Origin: Myxococcales bacterium
GTDB taxonomy: Bacteria > Myxococcota_A > Polyangia > Palsa-1104 > JAEUJZ01
DNA: 64,000 nt
Assembly (NCBI GenBank): GCA_016794505.1
Contig: JAEUJZ010000184.1
Coordinates: 26,819 to 90,818 of the forward strand
Direction of reading: 5' to 3'
The first letter of the stretch is position 1. The number at the start of each line of letters is the position of its first letter. The notes under the pieces were generated by a model, which was not told the DNA's origin, did no database searches, and saw nothing but the letters and a program-made list of their open reading frames with translations. This document shows positions 1 to 11,613 of this stretch, one piece after another. The position numbers and the translations under genes were made by a program.

Positions 1-1
1 G

Positions 2-1864
2 CTCTCGTCCGGTTCGCGCTTGGTGACCTTGGTCGGTGCTTCGGGGGCTGGCAAGTCGTCGCTGATCTTGGCGGGCGTGGTGCCGGTTCTTGCGCGGCAA
101 CTTGGGGATCGCTCGCTGCGCGTGCGTGTCGTGCGACCGGGGGCCACGCCATGCTTGGCGCTCGCGCTTGCGCTGTGCTCGATCGATGGACAGGCCAAAA
201 GCGCGGTGTCGCCCAGCGAGCGCCCCGTGGCCGAGCTGCGAAGGGGGCTTTTGAAACGACGGCAGACGCTGGCTGAGCTGGCCGCCGCCACACCGGACAC
301 CCGTCTGCTGATCGTCGTCGACCAAGCAGAAGAGCTGTTCTCGCAGTCGGATCGCGCCGAGGCCACCGCATTTATTGAGGGGCTGTTGCACGCGATCGCG
401 ATCGCCGATGGACCGGTCGCGGTGGTGCTGACGCTGCGAGCGGACTTTCTGGGCGTTTGTTTGGATCAGCCCACGCTTGCCGAGCCAGTGCGCGAAAGCA
501 TGGAGCTGATCTTGCCGCTAGGGCGCGACGATCTGCAGCAGGCCATCTTGCGCCCGGCTGCCCTCGTCGGGCTGGGCTTTGAAGAGGGCCTGGTGGATGC
601 GCTGCTCGACGCCATCTGCGATGCCGGAGCAGTCAGCAGCGAACCGCAGGCCGAGCGCGATCTCGCCCCAGAGCGTCGGCTGGGCACGCTCGGCGTCGGC
701 AGCTTGCCGCTCTTGCAGTTCACGCTGGAACAGCTTTGGGAACGTCGCAGCGGCAACACCATCACCTGGCACACGTGGCGCGCCATCGGCGGCGTGCGCG
801 GTGCCATCACGCGACGGGCGGACGACATCCTTGCAGCGTCCCGCAAGAGCGATGAGACAAGCCTTGTGCAGAAGCTGTTCGGGCGCTTGGTGCAGCTGGG
901 CGAAGGCACGCTCGATACACGGCGACGCGCACAGCGCAGCGAGCTTGAGTCCATCGCTCCCGGCCACATGGCTCGTGTCGTCGCTCGCTGGGTCGACGCG
1001 CGCCTTTTGACCGCCGACGAGTCGGAAGTGACCATCGCACACGAAGCTCTGCTGTACGAGTGGGAGACGCTGCGCCGCTGGATCGACGACAGTCGCGAGT
1101 CGCTGCGCGTGCTGCAGCGCTTGAGTCGCGACAGCCGGCACTACTTCGGAAATGGCGAGATTGCCGACGATCTATGGCACGGCTCTCCTCTGCGGCGCGC
1201 CTTGGCTTTGCAGCACGAGGGCAAGCTGCAGCTCTCAGACGAAGAAGCGACGTTTCTGCAGCGCTCGGCGCAGGCGGCGGCAGCGCACCAAGCGCTGCTG
1301 GAGCAGCAAGCCAAGCGGGCGCGCGATCTCGACGCTGGGCTTGGCGGCAAAGCGCGGACGGTGGCCATCCTGGCCCTGGTTGCAGCGGGCGGGGCCCTAC
1401 ACTTCATCGCCCGCATGCGGCTGCGCGAGATTGGGCATGAGCTGTACATGCTGATGACCGTGCTGGTTGCGGCCCTGGGCGCGGTCATGCTGCTGATGCT
1501 GAAGCACAGCTCGATCAACAACGAATTCAACCGCCGCACACTATCGCTGTGCATGACCGCAACCGGCCCGATCTTTGTCAACCACTGGATCGGTCTGGTC
1601 TTTGGGTTCCCCTCCGATCAGTCGAGCGTCATCGATCTGAACATCATCCTGATGCTGTGTATCGTCGGCGCGATCACTCTCGATGCGCGACTTTCTGCCC
1701 TGGTTGGGCTCAACGTGATCGGCATCCTGATTGCGACGCAGAAGCCGCAGTGGATCGGCCCGATCATGGCCATCTTCCCGACGCTGGACATCCTCTTTAT
1801 GTCCTGGCTCTATGGTCGTCACGCAGGCCGTGAGAGCCAGCCAGCCGAGCCGCCCGCCACCTAG
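2..1864 (+). CDS. nSTAND1-type NTPase with C-terminal membrane domain (5' end outside window)
   Basis: The frame is open to the left edge, so the N-terminus is missing. The first visible residues run straight into a Walker A motif (GASGAGKSS). A Walker B-like segment (RLLIVVDQAEELF) follows about 90 residues later. This layout and the later winged-helix-like stretch (PLLQFTLEQLWE) match the novel STAND NTPase 1 family. In Myxococcota this domain often follows a Ser/Thr kinase, TIR or protease domain. Near the end a hydrophilic coiled segment leads into about five or six hydrophobic helices (roughly residues 450-600), so this copy is probably anchored in the inner membrane. STAND proteins are ATP-dependent sensor switches used in signalling or defence. 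The missing N-terminal domain would decide which applies here. Confidence 0.8.
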   Translation, partial: LSSGSRLVTLVGASGAGKSSLILAGVVPVLARQLGDRSLRVRVVRPGATPCLALALALCSIDGQAKSAVSPSERPVAELRRGLLKRRQTLAELAAATPDTRLLIVVDQAEELFSQSDRAEATAFIEGLLHAIAIADGPVAVVLTLRADFLGVCLDQPTLAEPVRESMELILPLGRDDLQQAILRPAALVGLGFEEGLVDALLDAICDAGAVSSEPQAERDLAPERRLGTLGVGSLPLLQFTLEQLWERRSGNTITWHTWRAIGGVRGAITRRADDILAASRKSDETSLVQKLFGRLVQLGEGTLDTRRRAQRSELESIAPGHMARVVARWVDARLLTADESEVTIAHEALLYEWETLRRWIDDSRESLRVLQRLSRDSRHYFGNGEIADDLWHGSPLRRALALQHEGKLQLSDEEATFLQRSAQAAAAHQALLEQQAKRARDLDAGLGGKARTVAILALVAAGGALHFIARMRLREIGHELYMLMTVLVAALGAVMLLMLKHSSINNEFNRRTLSLCMTATGPIFVNHWIGLVFGFPSDQSSVIDLNIILMLCIVGAITLDARLSALVGLNVIGILIATQKPQWIGPIMAIFPTLDILFMSWLYGRHAGRESQPAEPPAT

Positions 1865-2053
1865 GTTGATTCGCTTCGGCGGACGCGGCTGGCGCGACCA
1901 TTGGTCCGCGATGTCGCTGCGGATGCGCGGTGGCGCGTGTCTTGGGTCGTCCGTGTAACTGTGCCGTTGCCGTGACCGAAGGCGTGCTTATGGTGTGTTT
2001 CAGGCCCGAGGCAAGCAAGACAAGTGCCATAACCTGGGCATGAGGAGATTCGC

Positions 2054-4741
<2,688 letters not shown>

Positions 4742-4795
4742 TCCCCAGCCAACCCTCTTTTCCCATCGACGGACACGGACGCAGAAGGAACGCAC

Positions 4796-5797
4796 ATGGC
4801 GCTACCGGATTACTACAAAGTCCTCGGCGTCTCTGAGACCGCGACGGCGGACGAGATCAAAAAGGCCTATCGCAAGCTGGCCAAGAAGTTTCACCCCGAC
4901 GTCACGGGAGGCGACAAGGCCAAGGAAGCTCGCTTCAAAGACATCTCGCAGGCCTATGACGTCCTCGGCGACGAAAAGAAGCGCGAGGAATACGACACGC
5001 AGCGCAAGAACCCGTTTGCCGGCTCTGGGCCGTCCGGGGGCGGCTTTCCCGGCGGCTTTCCCGGCGGCTTTCCCGGCGGCTTTTCGGACTTCGCAGGCTT
5101 TTCCGGCGGTGGACGTTCTCGACGAGCAGCCGGGGGCAGCCAGCGCGTCAACATGAACGTCGACCTGGAAGACATGCTGCGTCAGTTTGGCTTGAACATG
5201 GGCCGCGACGGAGCACCAGGGGGCTTTCCGGGGGGGGGCCGCGCCGAGGCGCGCGAAGCAGAAGGACGTGGCGGCGACGTTCAGACCTCGCTTGAGATCG
5301 GCTTTGTGGAAGCGGCGCTGGGGATCGAAAAGTCCGTCGTGCTAGAGCCCGGATCGCCCAGCGAGCGTCGCCTGACCATGCGCATTCCGGCCGGCGTCGA
5401 AGACGGCGAGACGCTGCGTCTGGCTGGGCAAGGGCGACCTGGCATCGGCGGCGCACCCGCCGGCAACTTGCTCGTCAAGATCGTCGTCAAGCCACATGCG
5501 GCCACCAAGTTCCGTCGCAAGGGGGCCGATGTCGAGATCGACGTGCCCGTCCACTTCGATGTCGCCGTCCTGGGCGGTGTCGCCGAAGTTCCGACGCTGG
5601 AAGGCACCAAGGCCACGCTGAAGATCCCGGCCGGCACACCCGACGGCACGCTGCTGCGCCTGCGCGGCAAAGGGGCTGGCGATCGCAAAGGCGGGCGCGG
5701 TGACCTGTACGGCGTCATTCAGATCATCGTCCCCAAAGACATCTCGCCCGAGGCTCGTGAGCTTCTGCGCAAGTTCGCTGAGCTGACGCGACCTTAG
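4796..5797 (+). CDS. DnaJ-like co-chaperone (J domain, G/F linker, CTD, no zinc finger)
   Basis: A 333-residue type II J-protein of the CbpA/DnaJ2 kind. The J domain spans about residues 1-70 and has the HPD motif at 33-35, which stimulates DnaK ATPase. A Gly/Phe-rich linker with tandem GGFP units follows, then the two-barrel C-terminal substrate-binding region (about 160-330). The four CxxCxGxG zinc-binding repeats of type I DnaJ are absent. An AAGGAA Shine-Dalgarno precedes the ATG. It lies 54 bases after clpB and probably delivers aggregates to the DnaK-ClpB machine. The dnaK gene is not in the window. Confidence 0.93.
   Translation: MALPDYYKVLGVSETATADEIKKAYRKLAKKFHPDVTGGDKAKEARFKDISQAYDVLGDEKKREEYDTQRKNPFAGSGPSGGGFPGGFPGGFPGGFSDFAGFSGGGRSRRAAGGSQRVNMNVDLEDMLRQFGLNMGRDGAPGGFPGGGRAEAREAEGRGGDVQTSLEIGFVEAALGIEKSVVLEPGSPSERRLTMRIPAGVEDGETLRLAGQGRPGIGGAPAGNLLVKIVVKPHAATKFRRKGADVEIDVPVHFDVAVLGGVAEVPTLEGTKATLKIPAGTPDGTLLRLRGKGAGDRKGGRGDLYGVIQIIVPKDISPEARELLRKFAELTRP
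5039..5083 (+). repeat. 12-bp tandem repeat coding GGFP
   Basis: The unit GGCGGCTTTCCC occurs 3.75 times in frame in the G/F linker of the J-protein. Codons are identical between units, which suggests recent expansion by slippage. Confidence 0.85.
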
Positions 5798-5803
5798 AGC
5801 CAG

Positions 5804-5820
5804 GCGCCCGCCGCGGGCGC
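5804..5820 (+). terminator. Possible terminator hairpin after the clpB-dnaJ operon
   Basis: A perfect 7-bp GC stem (GCGCCCG / CGGGCGC) with a 3-base loop lies 7 bases after the J-protein stop. It is followed only by a pyrimidine-rich stretch, not a true T run, so intrinsic termination is uncertain. Confidence 0.4.
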
Positions 5821-5949
5821 GGATGCCTCTTCATTCCTGCGCTGGGTGCGACGCGAGCGACGCTTTAAGCGAAGGCTGCCTCCTCTTTTCCCGACGAATC
5901 ATCCGACGAAAAAGCCTGGATCCTAAGGGCTCCAAGAAGGGCTCGGCCC

Positions 5950-7851
5950 GTGGGGAGCAGCATGGCGTCCAGAATTCAGGTCCAAGAAGCGAAAACCCGT
6001 CCTTCCACCCAGCCCCGTCGCCGACCCGCGGCGGCGTCGCGGACCGTCAGCCAGGCCGGGGATCGAGACGAGCACGAAGCAGACCGCATGGCGGATCAGG
6101 CACTCGATCGCCTGCACAAGCGATCCTCGTCGCCGCTGAGCCCGCAGGTCGAGCCGAGTGCGCACGCCGATATTCTGCGGCGCAGCACCGCGCCGGCTTC
6201 GTCGCAATCGCTGGGCAAAGGGGGCGAAGTGTCCGAGGAGCTTGCATCGGACATCGCGCAAAAAAAGGGCGGCGGCCAGGCGCTCGACGACACGACGCGC
6301 AGCACCATGGAGCAGGCGTTCGGGACCCGCTTCGACCAGGTGCGGGTCCACACCGACTACCAGGCGCATCGGCTGAGCCGCTCGCTGTCGGCGAAGGCGT
6401 TTACAACGGGCCAGGACATCTTCTTTAAGCGCGGCGCGTACAACCCCAGGCAGAGCGAAGGTCAAGCGCTGTTGGCCCACGAGCTGGCGCACGTCAAGCA
6501 GCAACAGTCGACCCCCGGCGGCTCGGCGCGCATCCAGCGAATGGAAGAAAACCAATACCAAGACGCTTTGAAAGAAATCGCTGGTGACCTAGCCAAGCTG
6601 ATGCTGGACGAAGATCTCAATATCTTGTCAGGGTTGGTTAAGAAGAAATGGTACAAAGATATCACGGCGGAGGATCTTAAAAATTTTCTACAGAGCCAGA
6701 GTAGAGACGCTGAATATTTTCATAACCGGGATGATGTTCAAGAATTTATCATTGACTATGTCAAAGATAGAAAAGAGAAAATTAATAAAGAAAATGCTCA
6801 AAAGGAAGAACAAAAACAGAAAAACTCGCAGCGGTCTCAGAAAAATCTAATCAAACGCGCACAATCTAAAGCTAATATTAACAAAAATCAGCAATCTAGG
6901 GCTAGGTTATTGCCTGATGTAAATGAAAAAGATATCTGCGTGTCTCAGGGGTTTTTTAATGTGGAAATATTGAAAAATATGGCTGACTTTGGCTTGCAGA
7001 CCGATGGAGTGGGTACTTGCACGGCGATTGGGATCGCCAATGCAGATTCAACGGCGTATGCGTATTCACACTTTGATGGCGAGGTCGATTTTGCGGCGGC
7101 TATTGATGCCATGATTGCCGCGATCAAAGATGCCGATGGCTCAGACCTCGTGGATGAGGAAGAGGATCAGCAGCTTGTCAAGCGAGAGCACACGTACAAT
7201 GCGTGGATTGCTGCGATGGATCATGGTGGCACGCTGAAAGATGTCGAGGCCGAGCTACGGAAGAGGAAGAACATTACCGTTCATAAACTTCCACAAACTG
7301 CTGATTCTCAGTTTCGCCTGGATCCGCACGAAGAAAAGATTGAAAATAAGCTGCAGGCGACGCAGCAAATGGGCGCTTCTGCGCTGCGTTATCGCAAGGC
7401 GCTAGAAAACGCCCAGCCACTTCCGTTTAAGCAAGAAAAATATGAAAAAATGGATGAATATACGAAATCAGCGAGTGCAGCGCTATCCGCTAAATTTCAA
7501 AATTTCATTGAGTTTTGCGCACCTGATCTGGACCTTGCCAAGGGAATCAATGAACTATTCCCGAAATCAAAAAACATCGAAACATTGATAAAAGCTGTTA
7601 AGCCGGCAAATAACAAAAACCTAATCGCGGCTGAAATAAGTGTGGTTATTGATGAGGTAATTGCATTTATGAAAAGTGATGCATTCATAGGTAATGTGAA
7701 CTACAAAAATCCACAAGAAGCCCTAAACTGGCTTGAAAATGCTCAAATCTGTCTGACAATGGCGAACGGTAATAATAAAAATGGCGTTGTCTATATGTCG
7801 GCTGTGGCCAATGCTCTCACGCAGGTGAACCTGGCGAGGAAACAGCAATAG
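5950..7851 (+). CDS. DUF4157 (eCIS core) protein with CheD/CNF-like deamidase signature
   Basis: A 633-residue two-part protein. Residues 1-100 are polar and disordered. Residues about 110-190 form a DUF4157 domain with the zinc-peptidase-like motif HELAH at 177-181. This domain marks extracellular contractile injection system cargo and associated proteins. From about base 6540 GC content drops sharply and a Lys/Gln/Asn-rich linker leads to a new domain. There, Thr351, Cys357 and His374 have the spacing T-x5-C-x16-H, with Gly-rich residues before the Cys. That equals the Thr21/Cys27/His44 triad of Thermotoga CheD, a glutamine deamidase fold shared with the CNF1 toxin. The deamidase call is an inference from this motif. 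The start may be GTG 5950 (AAGAAGG upstream) or ATG 5962 (GGGGAG upstream). No injection-system structural genes are present in the window. Confidence 0.85.
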   Translation: MGSSMASRIQVQEAKTRPSTQPRRRPAAASRTVSQAGDRDEHEADRMADQALDRLHKRSSSPLSPQVEPSAHADILRRSTAPASSQSLGKGGEVSEELASDIAQKKGGGQALDDTTRSTMEQAFGTRFDQVRVHTDYQAHRLSRSLSAKAFTTGQDIFFKRGAYNPRQSEGQALLAHELAHVKQQQSTPGGSARIQRMEENQYQDALKEIAGDLAKLMLDEDLNILSGLVKKKWYKDITAEDLKNFLQSQSRDAEYFHNRDDVQEFIIDYVKDRKEKINKENAQKEEQKQKNSQRSQKNLIKRAQSKANINKNQQSRARLLPDVNEKDICVSQGFFNVEILKNMADFGLQTDGVGTCTAIGIANADSTAYAYSHFDGEVDFAAAIDAMIAAIKDADGSDLVDEEEDQQLVKREHTYNAWIAAMDHGGTLKDVEAELRKRKNITVHKLPQTADSQFRLDPHEEKIENKLQATQQMGASALRYRKALENAQPLPFKQEKYEKMDEYTKSASAALSAKFQNFIEFCAPDLDLAKGINELFPKSKNIETLIKAVKPANNKNLIAAEISVVIDEVIAFMKSDAFIGNVNYKNPQEALNWLENAQICLTMANGNNKNGVVYMSAVANALTQVNLARKQQ

Positions 7852-7876
7852 CCTGTGCGCGAGGCAGGTGATCGCG

Positions 7877-7904
7877 CCCTGTCGTTCGGCGCCCGGCGGC
7901 AGGG
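7877..7904. terminator. Possible bidirectional terminator between convergent genes
   Basis: An 8-bp stem (CCCTGTCG / CGGCAGGG, one G-T pair) with a 12-base loop sits in the 62-base gap between the DUF4157 gene and the convergent creatininase gene. There is no T run on either strand. Confidence 0.35.
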
Positions 7905-7913
7905 CAGGCCGCG

Positions 7914-8705
7914 TTAGCTGGCTTCGGGGCGAAGTCGCGTGGGCCAGGTATCGCTCATCGAAAGCAGCGCGATCTCTACGAGCCGAGCGTAGATCGCGTC
8001 GCCTTCCTGCACCGTCGCGGCCGCGGGGGATCCGAAATAGGCGAGGGGGCCTCCGGCGCTGGCGAAGTCGGCGATGCCGGCCCGCATCGCGCCCACCAGA
8101 TCGGCGGGGTTTTCTGGCAGCGTGGCGCGTCGTTCTTCGTCGACAAGCTGCGGCTGACAGGCCAGCAGCAAGGCGGTCTCGTAGCGCCCGGCGTGGCAGT
8201 TGCCGCGCTTGTACTCGTCCGTGAGCATGCGCGCGAAGCGCTTTTCGGTCTGATCGGGAAAGGCGACGCAGCCGGCGTGCTCTTGCTGCAGCCGGGCCAC
8301 CGCCGAGCGAAGCGCTGCGATATGCGCCGGTTCGAGGTGACTGTTCAGCACGCACAGCGACGAAAAACCCGTGCGCAAAAGGCCCTTTAGCACTGCGGCG
8401 TACAGGCGCTCTGCGGTCTCGGCATCCAGCGAGACGGTGCCCGAAAAGTCGGCGCCATACTCGGTGACGGCGTAGGGCAAGGCCGGGGCGATGAGGCTCT
8501 CGATGCCGCGCTGCCACAGCGCCTGCTGCGTGCGGCGCGCCCAGGCATCCGACAGATACACGTCGGTCAGAAGCGGCAGGTGCGGGCCGTGGGCTTCGGT
8601 GGCGCCGATGGGCAGAAGCACGATCGGCTGCTGCGCCTGCAGGCGCGCGACGGCAGGGTAACTTAGCTCGGCGAGATAGACGGGGCGTCGGGTGCTGCTG
8701 GGCAT
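7914..8705 (-). CDS. Creatininase-family amidohydrolase
   Basis: A 263-residue protein of the creatininase fold, a metal-dependent amide hydrolase family that includes creatininase, FAPy deformylase and the mycofactocin peptidase MftE. Visible family motifs are the metal-binding stretch GATEAHGPHLP, a later Asp (LLTDVY), NSHLEPAH, and HAGRYET with its conserved Glu. The substrate cannot be named from sequence. It starts 24 bases after the rlmI-like gene on the same strand, so the two are probably co-transcribed. Confidence 0.88.
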   Translation of the reverse strand: MPSSTRRPVYLAELSYPAVARLQAQQPIVLLPIGATEAHGPHLPLLTDVYLSDAWARRTQQALWQRGIESLIAPALPYAVTEYGADFSGTVSLDAETAERLYAAVLKGLLRTGFSSLCVLNSHLEPAHIAALRSAVARLQQEHAGCVAFPDQTEKRFARMLTDEYKRGNCHAGRYETALLLACQPQLVDEERRATLPENPADLVGAMRAGIADFASAGGPLAYFGSPAAATVQEGDAIYARLVEIALLSMSDTWPTRLRPEAS

Positions 8706-8729
8706 GGGCGGGTCTGTCTGGGGCTTGGG

Positions 8730-10085
8730 CTAGATCACGGCGCAGAGCAGCACTTTCAGATAGTGCCCGTCGGCAAAGCCGGCTGGGATGGGGAAATCTG
8801 GGGGCAGACCGACTTGTTCGACAACCCGCACCGCGCGCCGCGCCCGGCCTGCGGCTTCGCCGATCGCCATCATCATCTCGTCCATGCTGAACTTGGCGGC
8901 GTTGGCCACGCAGCACAGAAGCGCGCCGCTTTCGCAGACGGACAGCGACGCATGCACAAGCTCGCGATAGTCGCGCTGCACCGAAAAGCTGCGCTCGCGG
9001 CTCTGGGCAAAGGCCGGCGGATCGACGATGACCAAGTCAAAGCGCCGCCGCCTTTCGCTCATGCGGGCGAGGATGGCCAGCGCGTCCCCCGCGATGAATT
9101 CATGTCCGCGCTCACTGAGACCGCTTAACACCAGATTGCGACGGGCGCGGGCGTGGGCTCGGGCGGCCAGATCCACCGAGACGACTTCGCGAGCGCCTCC
9201 TGATGCGGCATAGACCGAAAGCGCCCCGGTGTAGCTGAACAGGTTCAGCACCCGTCGGTCCTTGGCGTGGGCCAGGACCAGCTCGCGACCGCGTCGCAGA
9301 TCCAGAAACAGACCGGTGCTGAGCGGCGCGGTCACATCGACAGCAAAGCGCAGCGTGCCCTCTTGCACCTCGATCTCGACGGGAGCGACGCTGCCACGCA
9401 CCAGCTCGGCTGGCTCGCGAGGGCCTTCGCCGGCCAAGGGGCGGAAGCGGCGCTGCAGATAGATGCCGCGCGGGCGATGCACCTGCTCTAGCGCCGACAG
9501 CAGGGCTTCGGCATGGGTTTCCAGCGACTGCGAAAACAGATGCACGACCAAGAAGTCGCCATAGCGATCGACGGTGACACCGGGAAAGAAGTCGCCTTCG
9601 CCGTGCAGCACGCGATAGGCGGAAAGGCGGCGCGGGCTGGGGCTGCCGGAGTCCGCTGCGTTCGCCGTCTGAGAGGCCTCGCCGATCGGCAGCATGCGGG
9701 AGCGCAGATCGGCTGCCCAGCGAACGCGGCGCAGGATGGCTGCATCGTCGAAGGTCTCGTGTGGATCGCGGCTGACGATGCGCACCGCGAGCGGTCCCTC
9801 GGGATCGTACAGGCCACGGGCGACGAAGTTGCCTTCGGCGTCCAAGAGATCGATGGCTTCCCCTGGTGCGGCCGACACCGGACGATCGCCGATCGTGTCG
9901 CGAAACACCCAAGGGTGGCCGGTGCGCAGGCGAAATGCCGCGTCACTTGGAATACGCAAGGCCCCCCGACGAATGCGCGGCGCGAAACCGCGGTCGTCAG
10001 GCCGAGGACGATCGCGCCGCGGCGCACGTTCCTGGCGAGGCTCGTCTCGGTCGGTGTGATCAAGGCTCGACATGGCGCGCAGCAT
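8730..10085 (-). CDS. RlmI-like class I SAM-dependent rRNA (cytosine-C5) methyltransferase
   Basis: A 451-residue protein of the RlmI/YccW family, which methylates cytosine C5 in 23S rRNA (position 1962 in E. coli). After an Arg-rich disordered leader comes a PUA domain (about 40-120), a connecting domain, and a Rossmann methyltransferase domain. The latter shows the SAM motif NLFSYTGALSVYAA, the acidic VVSVDLA strand end, and the catalytic-type VDPPAFAQS motif. ATGs at 10085 and 10073 are both possible starts and neither has a clear Shine-Dalgarno. E. coli RlmI has 396 residues. The excess here is mainly the basic leader. Confidence 0.9.
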   Translation of the reverse strand: MLRAMSSLDHTDRDEPRQERAPRRDRPRPDDRGFAPRIRRGALRIPSDAAFRLRTGHPWVFRDTIGDRPVSAAPGEAIDLLDAEGNFVARGLYDPEGPLAVRIVSRDPHETFDDAAILRRVRWAADLRSRMLPIGEASQTANAADSGSPSPRRLSAYRVLHGEGDFFPGVTVDRYGDFLVVHLFSQSLETHAEALLSALEQVHRPRGIYLQRRFRPLAGEGPREPAELVRGSVAPVEIEVQEGTLRFAVDVTAPLSTGLFLDLRRGRELVLAHAKDRRVLNLFSYTGALSVYAASGGAREVVSVDLAARAHARARRNLVLSGLSERGHEFIAGDALAILARMSERRRRFDLVIVDPPAFAQSRERSFSVQRDYRELVHASLSVCESGALLCCVANAAKFSMDEMMMAIGEAAGRARRAVRVVEQVGLPPDFPIPAGFADGHYLKVLLCAVI

Positions 10086-10175
10086 ATGAGCCCATCGCCC
10101 GAAACTGCAAGCCCCGTTCCTTGGCTCGGGCTGTTCAGTGCGTCGATTCCGTCTCGCGTGCGGGGCGGCGATGCG

Positions 10176-11453
10176 CTACTGCGCGTTGGGGCACATGGCG
10201 CGCGGCTGCAGGCACACGTCCGTCTGATCGCGCACGACGACGGTCCAGAACAGCGTCTTGCCCGAGCGGCTGACGCTGTTCTGCAACATGCCGGTGATCG
10301 TGACCTCTTGCCCGGCGTGAATCGCGGGGTCAAAGCCACCGACGCCTTTGCCGGGGAACTGAACGTTGAAGCGAGTGGGTGGAATGTACATGCTGCTGTT
10401 GACGCCGCCGCAGCCGTTGGTGCTGTCGGCTTTGCCATCGCCGGTCTGGTTGATGGCGATGGTGTTATAGCGGCTCCAGTTGTCGGCGCGACTGTCGTCA
10501 AGAGCGGTCTCGCAGACGATGCCGGTGATGCGCACCGGAGTCGCGATGTAGCGCGTCAGCCAGCGATTGGCGCTGGCCGTTGGATCCTGGGCTGGGCGGC
10601 GGTTTTCGGAAAGCTCGATGGGGGCCGGGACGCGCGACAGGTCGACGGTATCGGTGGGCACCATGCTGGGATTTCCGACCTGCGTCATGCCGTTGAACTT
10701 GGCGACGGCTCCCGACAGACGGCTGAGCACGCGGCCCTTGACGATCGAGGTCGGCGGGCGGCCGAAGGTAAAGACATAGATGCTGCTGTAGTCGCTGGCG
10801 CTGGTGTCGCTGACGGCGAGTCCGCTTTGGAACACCGACGACACCACCAACGAGCCGGATGAATCAGCGGGGTGATCGAACACGATCTGGCGGTTCAGAA
10901 ACGGCTGACAGTAGGACGCGTTCTGCGCGCTGGGATCAAGCGGCCGCATGATCTGCGAGATGGTTGGATTGGGGAAATAGATGGGCGGTGTGGCGCCGGT
11001 TGCCTGGCTCACGGGCTCTTCGAGGTTCAGGGTGACGCGGCCAAAGATGGCGGGCGTGTTCATGGGCAGCGTCACGATGGGCGCGCGACCACCCACAAGC
11101 GAAAACTGCGCCAAAAGCCAGTCCGGCGTGCTGGTGGTGTTCCCGACGAGCGCACAGGGATTCTGCAGCGGTAAGCGGCTGCCCCCAGCGACGAGGAAAG
11201 CCTGCACCGTGCTATCGACCGGCAGGATCTGTCCCTGCTCGTTGAGCGCATCCACCGAAAAGCGCATCACCTGCGGGCTGACTTTCTGCGTCGGAGATCC
11301 AAGCTCGCTTTCTTGCGGACCGAGCAAGTGAATGCGCAGGCTGGTCAGGCGGTGCTCGTTCTCGACGGTATAGCCGCAGCCGAGCAGCAAAGAAAACAGG
11401 CCAAAGCGCACAGCCCATCGCGACGCAGAAGTAGCGAAGCTCATGCGCCGCAT
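10176..11453 (-). CDS. Large secreted lipoprotein of unknown function
   Basis: A 425-residue protein with an N-terminal lipoprotein signal (basic MRRM start, hydrophobic core, lipobox LLLGC). The mature part is rich in Ser, Thr, Pro and Asn and lacks membrane segments. It contains several Cys residues that could form disulfides in the periplasm or outside the cell. Near the C-terminus, two beta-rich stretches (PVRITGIVCET and EVTITGMLQ) have the look of OB-fold strands, as in secreted nucleic-acid or metal-binding OB domains; this is only a visual impression. It lies 160 bases downstream of erpA on the same strand, separated by a tandem repeat. I do not recognise the family. Confidence 0.8.
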   Translation of the reverse strand: MRRMSFATSASRWAVRFGLFSLLLGCGYTVENEHRLTSLRIHLLGPQESELGSPTQKVSPQVMRFSVDALNEQGQILPVDSTVQAFLVAGGSRLPLQNPCALVGNTTSTPDWLLAQFSLVGGRAPIVTLPMNTPAIFGRVTLNLEEPVSQATGATPPIYFPNPTISQIMRPLDPSAQNASYCQPFLNRQIVFDHPADSSGSLVVSSVFQSGLAVSDTSASDYSSIYVFTFGRPPTSIVKGRVLSRLSGAVAKFNGMTQVGNPSMVPTDTVDLSRVPAPIELSENRRPAQDPTASANRWLTRYIATPVRITGIVCETALDDSRADNWSRYNTIAINQTGDGKADSTNGCGGVNSSMYIPPTRFNVQFPGKGVGGFDPAIHAGQEVTITGMLQNSVSRSGKTLFWTVVVRDQTDVCLQPRAMCPNAQ

Positions 11454-11562
11454 TCTACCCGAGCACGCGGCTTGTCATCCTGGATTTGCCGCGATCGCAC
11501 AGAGCGCTGGACGGCTGGCGAAGCGCTGTTCTCGATGCCCAGCGAACGCTTCCGGGGGAAGA

Positions 11563-11605
11563 GCGAGAAGGGAAGTGGCGAGAAGGGAAGTGGCGAGAGA
11601 GGAAG
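11563..11605. repeat. 15-bp tandem repeat in erpA-lipoprotein gap
   Basis: The unit GCGAGAAGGGAAGTG is present in two exact copies plus a diverged third copy. The tract is purine-rich on the plus strand and lies between the erpA stop and the downstream lipoprotein start. Confidence 0.8.
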
Positions 11606-11613
11606 AAGCGACG

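Noticed and set aside
7723..8916. Minus-strand open frame of 397 codons
   Set aside because: Crosses the real creatininase gene in another frame and is Arg-rich; no motifs.
9513..10862. Plus-strand open frame of 449 codons
   Set aside because: Spans the antisense of two genes with clear domains or lipobox (rlmI-like and the lipoprotein); no coherent protein features.
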